A stretch of DNA of 64,000 bases from Isoetes taiwanensis (GCA_021234155.1 JAJEKV010000020.1:3025275-3089274); one strand, 5' to 3'. Positions 41,456 through 53,499 are shown, counted from the first letter of the stretch. The notes: generated by a model not told the origin, from the sequence alone. A program made the numbers and translations.

Positions 41456-42430
41456 ACCACAATGTTTTACAACCTCCCTCCATGATATGTCTCATGACTT
41501 AAGCTTAGGATAATCTTCTTCTAATGTCGCTTTGATCGCCTCTTTTTTCGCGTCAAAGCATCATGAGTTACATTTACCCTTATGGACGTTCTGGCAAATG
41601 TTATTCGTGATAGTATTAATATAAGACCAAAAAAGCTTGCCATCTTCAGTAGTCTTGCGCGACGTCTTCGTGGAAGGACTACACTCAACTACAGGGTTAA
41701 GACATATGAATATGTGGTAGTGAACAAAAAATGGCATAATTCAAGATGAACTCACTTATACTCAAAGACATGCTGACGTGCAGGTGGTGCACGATCTTTA
41801 ATAGAGCTTGAAGAGGAAAGGCGTCCATAGGAATGTGAACGACGGTCGGTGCTCTTTCACCGAGGTACTATCTCTTCCTCCTCGGGAACGGGCCTAAGAT
41901 ATTCCGAAAGAGTGTATGAGCTATGCCAAGTAGGTTCATAGTCGTGTCTCATCCTACTTCGTTGAACGGCTCTTTTCGCAACCTCCCATTCTTCTTCAAG
42001 CGTCATCGTGCTTTGCAATTCATTCCACCTATCTTCAGGGTGGGTGCCTTGATGATATCTAGGAGTTCCCTGCTCTTCGTCTTGCTCGTCGACTGAACGA
42101 TTTCTTCTTCTTCTAGAAGAAGACCCGCCCATAGCCACAAGGACGAACACCACGCATATGAAAAAAAAGACTATGCCGCATTTACACGTCACATTTAAAA
42201 ACATTTATTAGAATGTTAAAAATAAATGGCTAGCTTACATCTTATCCTAGAAAATAATCCATACCAAATCCGCACAATAGTGGAGGTGGCGGTGGTGGCG
42301 AGCTATGCTCAAACAACCAACCTTGCCTCTTAAGGGCTTTCGCAGGTTTAGGGCCATCCATAAGGCTGCCAATCCACCAAAGAAACAGGTTTGGAAACCC
42401 AACATAGGCCATCACGCTGTAGTCCATGAT
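41456..42430 (-). pseudogene. Decayed minus-strand coding region, family not recognised
   Basis: Two frames look partly protein-like. One is MGGSSSRRRRNRSVDEQDEE with QSTMTLEEEWEVAKRAVQRS (42136-41857). The other is MDYSVMAYVGFPNLFLWWIG with KALKRQGWLFEHSS and a Pro run (42427-42242). A third stretch near 41620-41480 (KLFWSYINTITNNICQN, KKEAIKATLEEDYPKLKS) is interrupted by stops. They may be exons of a TE gene, but I cannot assign a family. Confidence 0.3.
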
Positions 42431-42674
42431 TGCTAGATATGTGTAAAAACTTTTAAGTTATTTATATGGAGTGTGATGAATGACATATTAGAAAAGCAAG
42501 AAATTTAGCAACATGGGAAGTTCATTACACATTTCACAAACTTATGACAAAATAAAAATTTCAAGGTATTGGAAGTTGTATAGTTAAAAGTGTCTTTACA
42601 TATTTGGTTATTAGACAATTAACAAAAATTACTATTCTTAAACATGGCAAGATATACAATTTTTCATTTATTCT

Positions 42675-44134
42675 TTGAGTTGTGACAACAACAGTTTTGA
42701 CATCTCCAAGGCATCCATGCACTTCATGTGTCGTCTTTATCTCGCAACCATGGTGGAAGATATCCCAATACCTTGTAAGGCTTCAATAACTTCAGAAGCT
42801 TTGGGCCGTTTCGAGAATACGTCTTCACGTGGGCATATCATTCTCGTTTTTTTCTCCAACTTGTCAAGACGTCGTTGGTACATATGGATTGGATTAATCC
42901 ATTGGGCATTGTTGTTATTGTTAAACCACTCCATTCATCACATAGCTTGCAGGAAATCAAGAAGCATCTCATAAATATATCCCAATACATAGATATCATG
43001 AATTTTGTGTCCCCATACACAATCATTATCTTTTGATTTCTCAAGTACCCAAGGTCACGGGTTCAACGCCTTGTTGTGAAAGTGGCCATGCAATGTAAAG
43101 TTGGTGGGGGAAGGACCCACTTCAGCAATGTAAAGTGGTGGGGGCAGGACCCATCTGGGTGTGTTGTAAAGTGTCACATGTCCGATAGGACGTTGCCTTG
43201 TGGCGTGACGTTAAAATCTTCTTCTTCTTCTTCTTCTTCTTCTTCTTCTTCTTCTTCTTCTTCTTCTTCTTCTTCTTCTTCTTCTTCTTCTTCTTCTTCT
43301 TCTTCTTCTTCTTCTTCTTCTTCTTCTTCTTCTTCTTCTTCTTCTTCTTCTTCTTCTTCTTCTTCTTCTTCTTCTTCTTCTTCTTCTTCTTCTTCTTCTT
43401 CTTCTTCTTCTTCTTCTTCTAACCATGGATATTTTGCTTGTCCATCCGAGAGTAAGTACCAACACTTCAACAAGAAATGACGCTCCTTGGCGTAAAAATG
43501 TATTGCATTGTCCCAATCACCAATGGCCACCCACGCATTTTGGTACTCGTCGTCAAAATATAATTTGACTCTCTTGCAATGAGCTTTGTGTGAGTGAAGT
43601 GGCCTTTGTGGATCTCAACGACACCTTCTGCTAGGGCAAGAGCTATCTCTAACATATTGATATACAACTCTCATTTTACTCCTAACTTATGTGTTTGTCA
43701 GTTCTTCTTGGTGCTCTAGCAATTGCATTTGACTATCTCCTAAGACGTGAGAGGTTATTAGGTAAATAGCCAAACAAGTGTGCAAGTGTCTCTCCATCCA
43801 TGAATGGTAGAATCACCATTGGCCCTATAGTATCCCAACTAGAGCTAGCAACTTCATATGCAAGTCCAATGGATGTAGCCAAAGTCGGATGCAGGCTCTT
43901 GAAGCGTATGTATCTTTGAGCCATGTCATACGTCATGGCTCTATCTTCGCCCTTGAAAACCCATCCACTATATAGCTCATCTTCTTGGAAGTGTTGTGTT
44001 CCGTTGATGTTGATTTGATACGTGCGATGAGTTGGTTTCTCTTTAATAAGGCGTATCACATCCACAGCCCCTACGGGTATGGGTTCAACGAAGATTGATG
44101 TGTTCATGTGATTATCCAAAGAAAAGTGGGGCAT
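42675..44134 (-). pseudogene. Protein-kinase-like gene, probably inactive
   Basis: Minus-strand pieces in order: MNTSIFVEPIPVGAVDVIRL with MVILPFMDGETLAHLFGYLP (44134-43733, resembling the N-lobe and hinge 'LVxEYMxxGxLxxxL'); MLEIALALAEGVVEIHKGHF then THTKLIARESNYI and VAIGDWDNAIHF (43655-43480, resembling the A-x-G-x-x-x-H helix, HRD loop and DFG); and CPREDVFSKRPKASEVIEAL (about 42830-42770, resembling the C-terminal 'RPxAxEVxxxL'). The HRD position reads HTK and DFG reads DWD, so catalysis is unlikely. Frame changes separate the pieces. The assignment rests on pattern likeness only. Confidence 0.4.
43217..43420 (+). repeat. TTC/GAA microsatellite, 204 bp, about 68 pure units
   Basis: Uninterrupted (TCT)n on plus, (GAA)n on minus. 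On the minus strand it follows KYPWL in frame as poly-Glu within the kinase-like gene. The other frames give only homopolymer shadows. Confidence 0.98.
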
Positions 44135-44159
44135 GCTAGGCCCTGCTCCACTAGAGCTT

Positions 44160-44830
44160 CTGATACGGAGTCATAGCACGGGGGAGTGGTCCACGGCGCC
44201 AGGGTTATGGGGCATGGCAAAATATGGCAAAGTTATGGAACTATGGCAAGGTTGTGATATCTAGGATGGGGTCGAGAACCATTGGTTGGAGAGATATCAA
44301 GGGGAATCAATGATCAAGCAAAAGGGCGGACTATTTTGCTCAAAAGGGCCATAGATAATATCCATATGATAATTCATATAATCTAATTAAAGGCAAGGAG
44401 ATATTTTGAGAAAAAAGGCAACTGCATGCTAAAAAGGGCTAAAGTCGCAGAGAGATCTATAAATAGAACCTAAACTTCAGTTGGACATATCTCGGCAACC
44501 AGAGATCGGATTGCAGTGACCTTTACCTCGTTAGAACCGGCTCGGAATCTAGTTTCCGAATTAGGGTAGCACATATCCTAGTTCATCTGTATGAGGGAGT
44601 AATGGCTGAAAAGGTGACAGGGGGTCACAAATTACTGCCATAGCGACTTCACAGAACTGCAATTGCTTTTGTGATGTGTGGCTACGTGGAGTAGTTAGAC
44701 TAGCCTGGAGGGCCAATAAGCCAGATATTGTCTTTGCCCAATGGTCTACGCGGAGTAGCCAGATATTGTTTGCTCATGGTCTACGCGGAGTAGCCAGATA
44801 TTGTTTGGCAAACCATTTGCACTGCCATAA
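44160..44830 (+). repeat. LTR-like sequence with TATA box and 35-bp tandem repeat
   Basis: Non-coding. It contains CTATAAATAG at about 44458 followed about 30 bp on by the kind of sequence seen in LTR leaders. From 44741 there are two copies (a third, diverged, near 44684) of ggtctacgcggagtagccag. It separates minus-strand coding pieces on both sides, so a solo LTR or other insertion is plausible. Ends not determined. Confidence 0.35.
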
Positions 44831-44999
44831 CCTTGTGGACCGGTTGGGTGGTTAAACGTGCTCATCAATGTATTTGTCTGTGATATATGATGTCTTGGAT
44901 CTTGATCTTCAAACAAGATGCTGTTGTTCAGTAGTTTAGCTTCCCATAGGTCTTTGAATCGTATCAGCTTCCCCCTGATGCAAAGCATTTTTTATTACC

Positions 45000-45390
45000 T
45001 CCAATTGCATTGAGATCCACAATGATGTTCTTGTGATCTGCACATCGCTTCTTTGAGGAATTCCATGAAGCTACCCATTCCTTCACACGAGCCTCGGCAT
45101 TGGGACTTTTAAGCTATACTGGATGCTTCAAACATATCTTGAGTTCGTCCATGGGGTTTTCAATTATTGACTTTACATGTGTGTCAAGGAGAGAAGTCAA
45201 CATTTCCTTCTGGCCTAGCCATTTTGGTGCTAACTCAAATTGGCACTTCCTTTTGACATGTCTGACAAAATGGTCGACACATTGACCAGTTTGCATTTCT
45301 CGATTGGGACTTTCGTTGGCACATATCTCATTTATGAGCACGCGTCTAATCTCACTAAGCATTTGTGTCTTGACATTCGGGGCCATACCT
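45000..45390 (-). pseudogene. Minus-strand open frame, family not recognised
   Basis: Codes MAPNVKTQMLSEIRRVLINE, CVDHFVRHVKRKCQFELAPK and SLLDTHVKSIIENPMDELKI before a TAG. The codons after the stop (VKEWVASWNSSKKRCADHKN) still look like protein. It may be the 5' end of the gene at 42.7-44.1 kb, split by the LTR-like insertion. No function assigned. Confidence 0.35.
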
Positions 45391-45706
45391 ACAAACCAAT
45401 TTAGATTGATTAATCGTGCTTTGTGACTTTTTTCAAACCTTCATAAAGAATCTTTACCTACTTTCTTAATAGTTAATTTCCCTCTTCAATTTATTTTAAA
45501 AACCAATTACTGAAATCTTTTCTTGTACTTAACCACCCCACATTAGTGTTTCTTTGACATCCCTAACATTTTAAAAAAATAACACTCTTAACTAGGAACC
45601 CTAAAATCAATAATGTGATTTTTCCGAAACCCTAACTAACCCAGCCTTTTTATTTTTCCTTTTTGTTTAAAATTTGACGAAACAAACAAGATATAAAGAA
45701 GGAGGT
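45391..45706. other. No recognisable gene
   Basis: AT-rich, non-coding stretch between the minus-strand frame and the 94-bp direct repeat. Confidence 0.35.
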
Positions 45707-45868
45707 GCTATGGACCCGATACACCCGGTCCTCTCCACTCAAGGTGGAGCCAATCATGCCCTTGTCCAAGCCAGTTGGTGAAGGTAATGAATTAAATAGA
45801 GAATGGACCCAGTACACCAAGTCCTCTCCACTCAAGGTGGAGCCGACCATGCCCTTGTCCAATCCCGT
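45707..45868 (+). repeat. Direct repeat, two copies about 94 bp apart
   Basis: atggaccc(g/a) ... cctctccactcaaggtggag ... catgcccttgtccaa occurs at about 45710 and 45804. Each copy contains a small hairpin (ctccactcaaggtggag). It lies just before the gypsy-1 gag start and may be leader sequence. Confidence 0.75.
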
Positions 45869-45946
45869 AAAGATTCCTATTTATTAATACACTAGTAAAT
45901 GTCACCGCTGCCAGGTCTGATCCTTCTTTCTTTCTTTCTTCTCAAT

Positions 45947-47157
45947 ATGTCTGCTCGTGCTTTCACTCCCGAAGAACTCCTTTGCCAAACGGCCGTGTGA
46001 TTGGAGCGCCATTAGCGTCGAGAAGTTGCTTGTGACATGTACGACACTGATTATGATATTGAGGGGGCCGTGTCCGCTCAAGAGCACAGTCGACACCGCC
46101 CACTCCTCGTGTCCATTTTTGCCCAGGGTCTCCCCCTGTGTGTAAACATTGCTCTCAACCCCAGTCACCACACCATACACTGGTACAACCCACTCCTCAT
46201 TACTTTCAAACTCCCGAAAGCACCTATATTCATATCCCCTCGGGTCATACTCCCTTGCCTTCGCAACCTTCCTCTCCTCCTGCCGGGATGGGATATCCTC
46301 ATGTCTCTTTCGGCCCTCCCCATGTCCATCAATATCAGTCCTCCTCATCCTTTCAGCAGCACGCACTCCCTGTCTACAATCTCACTGATCTGAAGCTTAT
46401 TGAGGATGGCTCCCATGGTCCTTCGCCACCGGATGCTCTTCTCGCTGGCCCTCCAGGTTTTTCTGTTTATGTGACGCCTTGTTCCCAGCCCACGGCTGTG
46501 CCACACAGCTATATTCCAGCTTATGCTCCACCTGTCTATGCGCAAGGTCCGCCTCCATCGCCTGTTCAAAATCTTAAGCTGACGTATCCCACCTTCGGGA
46601 ATACTAAAGGCAAGCCTCTTGATCAAAGTGCACAAGCTCACATGAAAGAATTTGAGGCGTTGGCTCTCCTCAACGGCCACGCTCAACCTCAATTCAAGTT
46701 CCACATCTTTTCCACCACGCTGCGTGGAGCCCCTCATCAGTGGCTCATGGCCAACAAAAGCCATTAGAAACAAAATTGGCAAGAGATGAAGACCGCGTTT
46801 CTCTCTCATTATGGCACCACGGACGATAATCAACAACTTCTGAAGCAACTCAATGATCTTCAGCAACAGCCCATGGAGTCTGCCCGCGATTTTGCGGATC
46901 ACCTTCACATCTTGATCAGCAAGCTCAAGGAGTACCCCATGCAAAGCCAGATTCTTGTCTGGTTTCTGCAGGGTCTTCCTCCTGCCATTCGTCTCGTGAC
47001 TGAGTACCTGCATCCCAAAACCTTGGAGCAGGCCATTGAACCAGTCAACCACTCAGTCAATGTCTCCTCGCATGGTGTTGCACTCACAGAGCTTCCCTTC
47101 ATGCCTCCTGTCATGGTTCCTCAGAATGCAGTTCAGCCACAACAATCTGCCCCTTAA
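45947..47157 (+). pseudogene. Gypsy-1 gag
   Basis: ATG at 45947 opens MSARAFTPEELLCQTAV and soon meets stops. A long Pro-rich part (46138-46560) is followed by the capsid-type core: MKEFEALALLNGHAQPQFKF, RGAPHQWLMANKSH, TAG, then MKTAFLSHYGTTDDNQQLLK and ARDFADHLHILISKLKEYPM, LPPAIRLVTEYLHPKTLEQA. The layout is that of a plant Ty3/gypsy capsid. A TAG (46765-46767) and other breaks make it non-functional. Confidence 0.8.
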
Positions 47158-47637
47158 TGCAGCCAAATTTGGTGTCACATTTGTAAATACCAAGGTCACC
47201 TTGCCAATGAGTGCAATTCCACCAATGGTCCTCCTTATTGTAAACGATGCAACATGTGCAATCACGCCACTGAAGAGTGTACTCGTTCACATCCCACACC
47301 CTTCAGGCAGAAAATGGTCTTCCAGGTGCAGACCACGCCACAGCAACAACAATCGTATCCACCTCAGCAATATCAACCAGCTCAGCAACGTCAACAATCC
47401 AGGGGTCAAGGCCCCCGTCAACCTTTTGATCCTTCCAAAGCTCAGTGCTATCACTGTCAAGAATGGGGTCATACCACCACGGTATGTCCTCAGCTCCCTC
47501 AAGTCCAAGTTCAACTTCCTGGTACCAATCAAACCGCATCAGTCAGACTTATGGCCTATCAGTTATGGGTCGCCAATGGCAAACAAGGACCATGCCCTGT
47601 TCTGAAAAAGCCACCTCGGCCACCTCAACAACAATGA
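47158..47637 (+). pseudogene. Gypsy-1 nucleocapsid with zinc knuckles
   Basis: A Cys-rich segment (ECNS ... YCKRCNMCNH) and a clear knuckle CYHCQEWGHTTTVC (near 47449-47490) lie within Gln/Pro-rich sequence. It binds element RNA in the particle. It is in a different frame from the capsid part. Confidence 0.8.
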
Positions 47638-48284
47638 CCTCAGCAAGCAGCCTCGTCCTCTACTTCTCTGGATCAACAAGCTCAACAAGAAGTTTATCAG
47701 GCTCTCAATCCTCCGGTGTAGCAGTCCAATTGGGTTGGTTTGGTTTCTTGCTAGACCAAGGCCTCATGTCCCTTGATGATCGTACCTCACGACACGCAAC
47801 CTGTGTTTGCTGTCGACACCATTCCACATGAGGACACAAAAAAGGTCCATTTCGCCCCAGATCTGGATAAACTCATGCCCCATGTCATGCCAAAGGTGAG
47901 GCAAAGTATTCTTCGACAGCTCATGCAAGCTGCCGAAGGTCGCATGCTTGCAAATGTTCATGCCATCACGCGCGCTCAGCAGCGTCAGGACGCACCTTCC
48001 TCGTCCAAAAGCCCACGCCCTCAGCCGTATCCTAGGTTGAGCTTCTCAAGGAGGTTTCGGCTTCCTTGCCTCAGACTCCTGCCCCTTTGGATCCTGTTGA
48101 TCCATTTTCTCATGTTTCTTTGGAACTCCAAGAAGAGCTGGCCAAATTCAAGATTCCCTTGAGTCTTGCAACTATTCTCAAACTCTGTCCTGCTCTCAAA
48201 GAACAGTTGCCCCTACCCATTGTTTTGGTAGGGCGGTAGCTACTTCAACCCCCACGGTGCACGCCACAGTGGACAATCAACAGA

Positions 48285-48755
48285 TCAATCATGTGCAAAT
48301 TGATGAAAGTAAGTGCTGTCAACCTCATTACAGACAAGCTTTGGAAGCAGTTGGGCATCAAGCAACTCTATCGTGCCCCCTATGACATCAAGCTGGCTAA
48401 CGGCCACATCACGCGCCCTCAAGGTGTTACCCCTCTTCTCCACATCAGTATTGGTGATCTCAAGTTCTCGCTGGAATTTGGTGTTTGGAAAGCTGGTGAA
48501 GATCTGGGTGACTATGAAATGCTGATTGGACGCCCCTTCCTCTGCCAGGCTAAGAGCATTCATTATTGGGCAACGGATCAACTGGTCATCACTGATGGCA
48601 CTCTCAATGCCACTATGGATTTGGAAACGGGAAAATTTCTGTTGAACACGCTGAACCCTCGCTTTCTGATAGCGATTCCGAAGATGTTCAAAATACTTAT
48701 CAGGTCCAGGCTCCACCTGCGAGTCTTTCTCTCTCCTCTTACCCTGAGTATGTAG
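48285..48755 (+). pseudogene. Gypsy-1 aspartic protease region
   Basis: Contains LITDKLWKQLGIKQLYRAPY, DIKLANGHITRPQGVTPLLH, ISIGDLKFSLEFGVWK and DYEMLIGRPFLCQAKSIHYW. This is a retropepsin pattern (substrate-binding strands and the 'IGRPFL' C-terminal part). The catalytic Asp motif upstream is not clearly kept. Confidence 0.65.
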
Positions 48756-48759
48756 ATCC

Positions 48760-49329
48760 TTGGGTGAGATGACCCTTGATCAGGACCAGGCCGTGGCGGC
48801 TCTGCTTGACCCATACCTGGCTCCTTGCAATCGTATTCAACGAGTTGATCATTTTCCCAACACGAAAGCTCCTTCTGATGTTGTAGATATCCATGCTGTC
48901 ATAAATCAACCCTTGCTTGATGATAATCAGCAGCCTCTTTTCTTTACTCCTGCTCATGTTGTTAAGGACACAGAAGTTGTTCCACGCATTCAAACTCCAG
49001 ATGTGGAAGTAGTGGATCTTGGTGAAAATCAACCGGTTCGCTTGGCTGCAAATCTTCTGCCAACTTACAAAGCTCGCGCTATCACTTTATTCAAAAAGTT
49101 CAAACACGTCTTTGCATGGAGCTATAAAGATCTTCGGGGTATCAAAAAAGAGTTAGGGGAACTGACAATTCCCACCAAACCTGATGCACGCCCAATCTAG
49201 CAACGACAGTACCGGCTCAACCCCAACTATCGTGACCGCATCAAAGCTGAAATTGACAAACTTCTTGCTGCTGGCTTGATTTATGAGGTCAAACATTCAG
49301 AGTGGGTGAACCCAATTGTCATTACTCTC
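48760..49329 (+). pseudogene. Gypsy-1 linker and start of reverse transcriptase
   Basis: Reads FKKFKHVFAWSYKDLRGIKK and ELTIPTKPDARPI, TAG, QRQYRLNPNYRDRIKAEIDK, LLAAGLIYEVKHSEWVNPIV, the standard N-terminal part of gypsy reverse transcriptase. The YVDD part is missing because another element starts at 49330. Confidence 0.85.
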
Positions 49330-51812
49330 TGTTGCCCCTTTTTGGGCAACATGGACCATCATGATACCTAGAGTTTCAAGATTGGAAGATACTTGTCAGA
49401 GTTTGGAAGACTTGTGGTTTCTTTTGAGGTTTCATCTTAAGTTACTTTCCTATTACTCATATGGTAAGAGTTAGTGTTATTTTGATCCTGCTAGAGTTTG
49501 GAAGAAATTGGCTCAAGTTTGGAAGACCCTTGGGATCTTGGTTGTATAGCCTAATTCTTTCCTTTGAGGAAATTTTCTAGTTACATTCTTATTTCTTGAA
49601 GACCAGGCAAAGGATATAGCAAGCTATACAAGGAGTTATAAGCATGTTGCTCATATTCACTCATATGGAGCTAAATGGAGTTGCACCAATGGTTTGGAAG
49701 TCACACCTATGAAGATGTCACTTTAAAGGTGAATTTTGCTCTTGTTTAGGCCTTGAAGATTGGAAGACCTTTTTAGAAGTTTGGAAGACCCTAGGGCCTT
49801 GAGCAAAGTTATGAGGTATGATTTGAGCTTTGGAGATAAGATCATGTGCTACTGGGGGTTTCCATCCTTTATCCATTTCATCCATTCCATATCCACTTTC
49901 CTTTCATCTTTTTATACCCCATTTCCACCTTGTCATGCCTTCTTTCATTACTTCACTACCTATATTTTTATTGGCCTCACCTCCACTTGTGAATTGCTCT
50001 CAAGAGATCATGAAAAACTTCAAGAGCAAGGAGGCTTGAATTTTACTTTCATCTTATTTCCCTAAATCCTGCCATAGCCTTTTTTTTCCTATCTTTTCAC
50101 CCTCTTCCTATGATTTTTTCACCATTCCCAAGGTTGAAAACTCATTGACCATGGTCAAAATGGGCAAAATTTCAAGTATCTCAATTTGACTTGAAAACAC
50201 TCTAGATTTGGAGCTTGGCAAAAAATAGCTATGTTGGCCTTTCCAAAATTCAAAAAAGACCTTGGAAAATTCCTCAAATATTATTTCTTGGGATGCGTGC
50301 CAAAAAAATAAAAAAAAAATAGCAAAAAAAAACCTATTCTAGCCTATCTACCCTATTTTTCTATTTTCCACCTCAGCCTAAATTCCACCTCAGCCCCCCC
50401 CCATTGGTCCACGTGGCGTGGCGGGCGGGGCCTCGAACACGAGGTGGCACAAACCCTTCAAGGTGGCACGCAAAATTCAACATGCTTGACTTCGGATTAT
50501 TCAATTTATATCCTTATCTTCCGAGAATCATTCAGGCCTGTGGGATATATCGAGCTTTGAAAAAAACCTAAACTTCGAGGCACCTTCAACGGCAAATTAG
50601 TTGCCCAAATCGATTGAATCCAGCCCTTTTGCTCCCCAAATCATCTCCCGAACCTTCTCCGAGACCTCTGGAACCCCCACAGGGCACTTGATTCAAGGGA
50701 ATTTGCTCAAATTAAGCCTAAAATCACTCAACCGAGCTGGTTTTGGGAGGGACAGTTTTATCCAAGAATGGACATCATTTTCTTCACCCCCTGAGATATA
50801 CCTCTCGATCTGGGCGCTTTCTATATCTTTGATATTTTATTGATCTGTTCTACTCCAAATTCAGCTAATCCCCGCTCGAGATTGAAGATTGACCAGTATT
50901 TTGATCGAAGACCGACTGTGTTGTGACCTACCTGACACCAAAACTTCTCCTGCAATTCAAAATTCCTTATTACTTTCTCTTCCAGACAATTTCTAGATTA
51001 TCAGAAGCTTACTATGCTTTGGGAGTTACTCTCAAGCATCATTTTGGATATTTTCTCCTGAGATTTCTGAACTCCTGTGATATTTTATGATCTTAATGCA
51101 TATTCTTTGCCTGGAAAAATAGTGTTGCCATCTTCTCAAGTTATAAATCTGTTAATGCCTGTCTAGACCAATAGAAATCAGATATTTTAAGTTGAATCCC
51201 AGCTAAATAGTTGTGTCCCAGCCTTAAATAGGATTGAGTATTGTTTATATGCAAAGAAAACAAAGAAAAAATAGTTTTTTTTCATATCCTGTCCACAAAT
51301 CGTGATGACAGAATTCAAGACTTTGGTCTGTCTCAGTAAATATCATAGTGTTTGCTTGTCAAGAAAACCCTATGCACGTGATTTAGAGTTCATTCTGAGG
51401 TCATTTGCACAAATTCCAACTCAAAATTCATCACCAAACTCCATTTGCAAATTTTGGCTCTCTGTTTTGGCATTGACCAATTTTTGACTGAACTTTGACA
51501 TTGATTTTCTTGGTCTTCCCCTATCCAAATCGAGACAGACTTTCACCAGTAGTTCCCTCTACTTGTCTATAACTCATACCAAAAACCAAAACTCAAAAAT
51601 CTTAAAGGGTGTGACTGCAAGATTGATTTTTGTTCTGACAGTTTTTTCTCGCTTCGGGATCAGTAGTGATTTTGACAAAACCAAAGATTTGAAATTGAGT
51701 TCTTTTGCTTTATATGATTAAGGATTGATCACCCTAAGTGATCTGGAGGTCCTGACCAGTTTGTTTACACTTCCTTTGAGGTTAGGCTAAAATTCCAGGT
51801 TTTAGGCTAACA
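49330..51812 (+). repeat. Gypsy-3 5' LTR (about 2.48 kb)
   Basis: Starts TGTTGCCCCTTTTTGGGCAA (an 8-bp-arm hairpin) and ends TTTAGGCTAACA; the ends are near inverted complements (TGTTGCC against TGTTAGCC). The 3' end is fixed by the primer binding site 3 bp further on. The LTR contains low-complexity tracts near 50305-50330 and no gene. Confidence 0.65.
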
Positions 51813-51815
51813 TTT

Positions 51816-51833
51816 TGGAGGTCCTACCGAGAT
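51816..51833 (+). other. Primer binding site, tRNA-Gln type
   Basis: TGGAGGTCCTACCGAGAT is complementary to the 3' end of plant cytosolic tRNA-Gln (CCA plus acceptor and T-stem) as I know it. It is well placed between LTR and gag. Confidence 0.75.
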
Positions 51834-51856
51834 CTTTACCTGGAAATTGAACTCAA

Positions 51857-52774
51857 ATGGGGCCAAAGAAGCATGCTGAGCCTGCTGAACCACCTGAGGA
51901 GACAAATCAACCAGAATTAGTAGGAGTAAGCATGAGAGTGGCTACCAGATCTATAACCAATGCCACAAACACTCCCAATGTGCCTATTCCTCCACAAGCT
52001 CCTCTCTATCAGTCTACCAATGTTACAAATATTTCTACCTTGCCCTCGTCTTCACAAGTTCAAAATCTTTTGGAGCCAACTCCTCCACCAGCCCCTTATC
52101 ATTTTGAGCTAACTGTACCTGTTTCTCCTCCTTATTATGATTCTTCCATGAATGCCAACCATTTTTTGAAGAATTTTGAAGAATACTATGAGGAGCATGG
52201 GAGAAAAAAAGGCTCCAGATTTTCTGAGTTCACCAAGTGCATGAAGGGTGATGAGGCCAGGTCTTGGTTGGATTTTGAGCTCTCCATTGGTACTAAGTGG
52301 GATGAATTGGAACAAAAGTTTCTATCAAGGTTTGGTAAGACTACTTCGCCTCAGGATCTTGTTTTTGAACTCAATTCTTTCTCTATTAGACCTGGTGAAA
52401 GTGTGAAGCAGTATGTGGAAAGATTTAACTCTTATTTGCTAGTTTGTAACAGGAACCAAGTCTCTCACCCAACTTTGCATTTGGTTGCTTCTTTTATCAA
52501 AGGTTTGATGCCCAGACCCAGGATTTATAGGAAATTGCTAAAACTTCAGAGATTTGGTGAACTAGATTCTATTCATAAAGCATTTGTAAAGGCTGTGGAT
52601 TTAGTAGAATTGCTAAGCTATTTGCCTGATGAAGAAATCCGAGACCCATTCTATCCTTCTCATCATGATTCTGAGCATGAGCTACACTATACTAATGCTG
52701 TTCCTGTATATGCAGTTCAGAAAGAAAAGAAAAAGCCAAAAGTTGAGGAATTAAACCCTCGGGTTTTGAGATGA
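51857..52774 (+). CDS. Gypsy-3 gag
   Basis: 305 codons from MGPKKHAEPAEPPEETNQPE. A Pro-rich N-terminus is followed by a capsid core: FLKNFEEYYEEHGRKKGSRF, ARSWLDFELSIGTKWDELEQ, KFLSRFGKTTSPQDLVFELN, SFSIRPGESVKQYVERFNSY, LVASFIKGLMPRPRIYRKLL. This is the Retrotrans_gag pattern. The ATG is the first in the open frame after the primer binding site. Confidence 0.85.
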   Translation: MGPKKHAEPAEPPEETNQPELVGVSMRVATRSITNATNTPNVPIPPQAPLYQSTNVTNISTLPSSSQVQNLLEPTPPPAPYHFELTVPVSPPYYDSSMNANHFLKNFEEYYEEHGRKKGSRFSEFTKCMKGDEARSWLDFELSIGTKWDELEQKFLSRFGKTTSPQDLVFELNSFSIRPGESVKQYVERFNSYLLVCNRNQVSHPTLHLVASFIKGLMPRPRIYRKLLKLQRFGELDSIHKAFVKAVDLVELLSYLPDEEIRDPFYPSHHDSEHELHYTNAVPVYAVQKEKKKPKVEELNPRVLR

Positions 52775-52789
52775 AATCGAGATAAGTAA

Positions 52790-53262
52790 AAATATCCTGA
52801 AGCTCTTTTAGAGGTGACTAAACAACTCATGGAGTTGAAAAATGGAAATGGTACTTCTTCTTCTAGCTCGCCTCACCCGATTGTACAAACCGGTGGTAAG
52901 CCTTTTCATAGGGCTGAGAATTGTTATGCTAGGCCTTGTCCTAAATGCAACAGAAAGGCCATTTTGGTAGAGAATGTCCCAATCTGTCTGCTCCTTTTGT
53001 AAAGAGGTAGGTCATGATGACAGTTCTCGCAGTTGTCAAGAATTACTTTGCAAGACAAGAAAAGGATAAACAGTGTCAAATGTTAGTTTTATTGAGACTT
53101 GTGCGGGGGGACAAGAGGAGCAAGATGTTATGGTTGTGCGTACACACGTGCGTGCCTTATTCAGGTAACCCTCACAGTTCTATTCCACCAACTACACCCC
53201 ATAAGGTAACATTTCAACCAGATCCCCGTAGTATAGCCCCTCCTCCCCGTCCAAAGGTATAA
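52790..53262 (+). pseudogene. Gypsy-3 nucleocapsid region, frameshifted
   Basis: CPKCNRK then, in a shifted frame, HFGREC-like codons near 52940-52985 make one broken CX2CX4HX4C knuckle. The rest is disrupted. Confidence 0.5.
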
Positions 53263-53499
53263 ACGTATGGATTCTAACTTGATGAATTTGAATTGCTCAT
53301 GAAAAACTCCAAAGTTATCAGAGACTTATTAACTCTGTGAGAATTGCACCATCTTATAGGGAAAAGCTTATCAAGAGCACTCAAAATGTTGAAGAAATCA
53401 AGCGAGACTTGTCACAATATTTCTCAAGCCCTACCCGAAAGCAAACCGAAGATCCGTGTGTGCTTTTACTTGTAATGCCACCATAGGTACTTTCCATCC

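Larger units (their letters stand above)
45947..49329 (+). mobile_element. Gypsy-1: degenerate Ty3/gypsy element, truncated in reverse transcriptase
   Basis: Plus-strand coding order gag, zinc knuckle, protease, start of reverse transcriptase, broken by stops and frameshifts. It stops abruptly at 49329, where gypsy-3 begins. Its 5' LTR was not identified. The gag of gypsy-2 on the other strand belongs to the same family (shared CPQLPQVQ and KKPPRPPQQQ / KRPPRPPQQQ phrases). Confidence 0.8.

Noticed and set aside
43174-43530. Long poly-Glu, poly-Arg, poly-Ser and poly-Phe open frames
   Set aside because: They are translations of the TTC/GAA microsatellite in different frames.
45902-47532. Several long open frames antisense to or overlapping gypsy-1 gag
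   Set aside because: Shadows of the Gln/Pro-rich gag coding sequence; domain matches are only in the gag frames.
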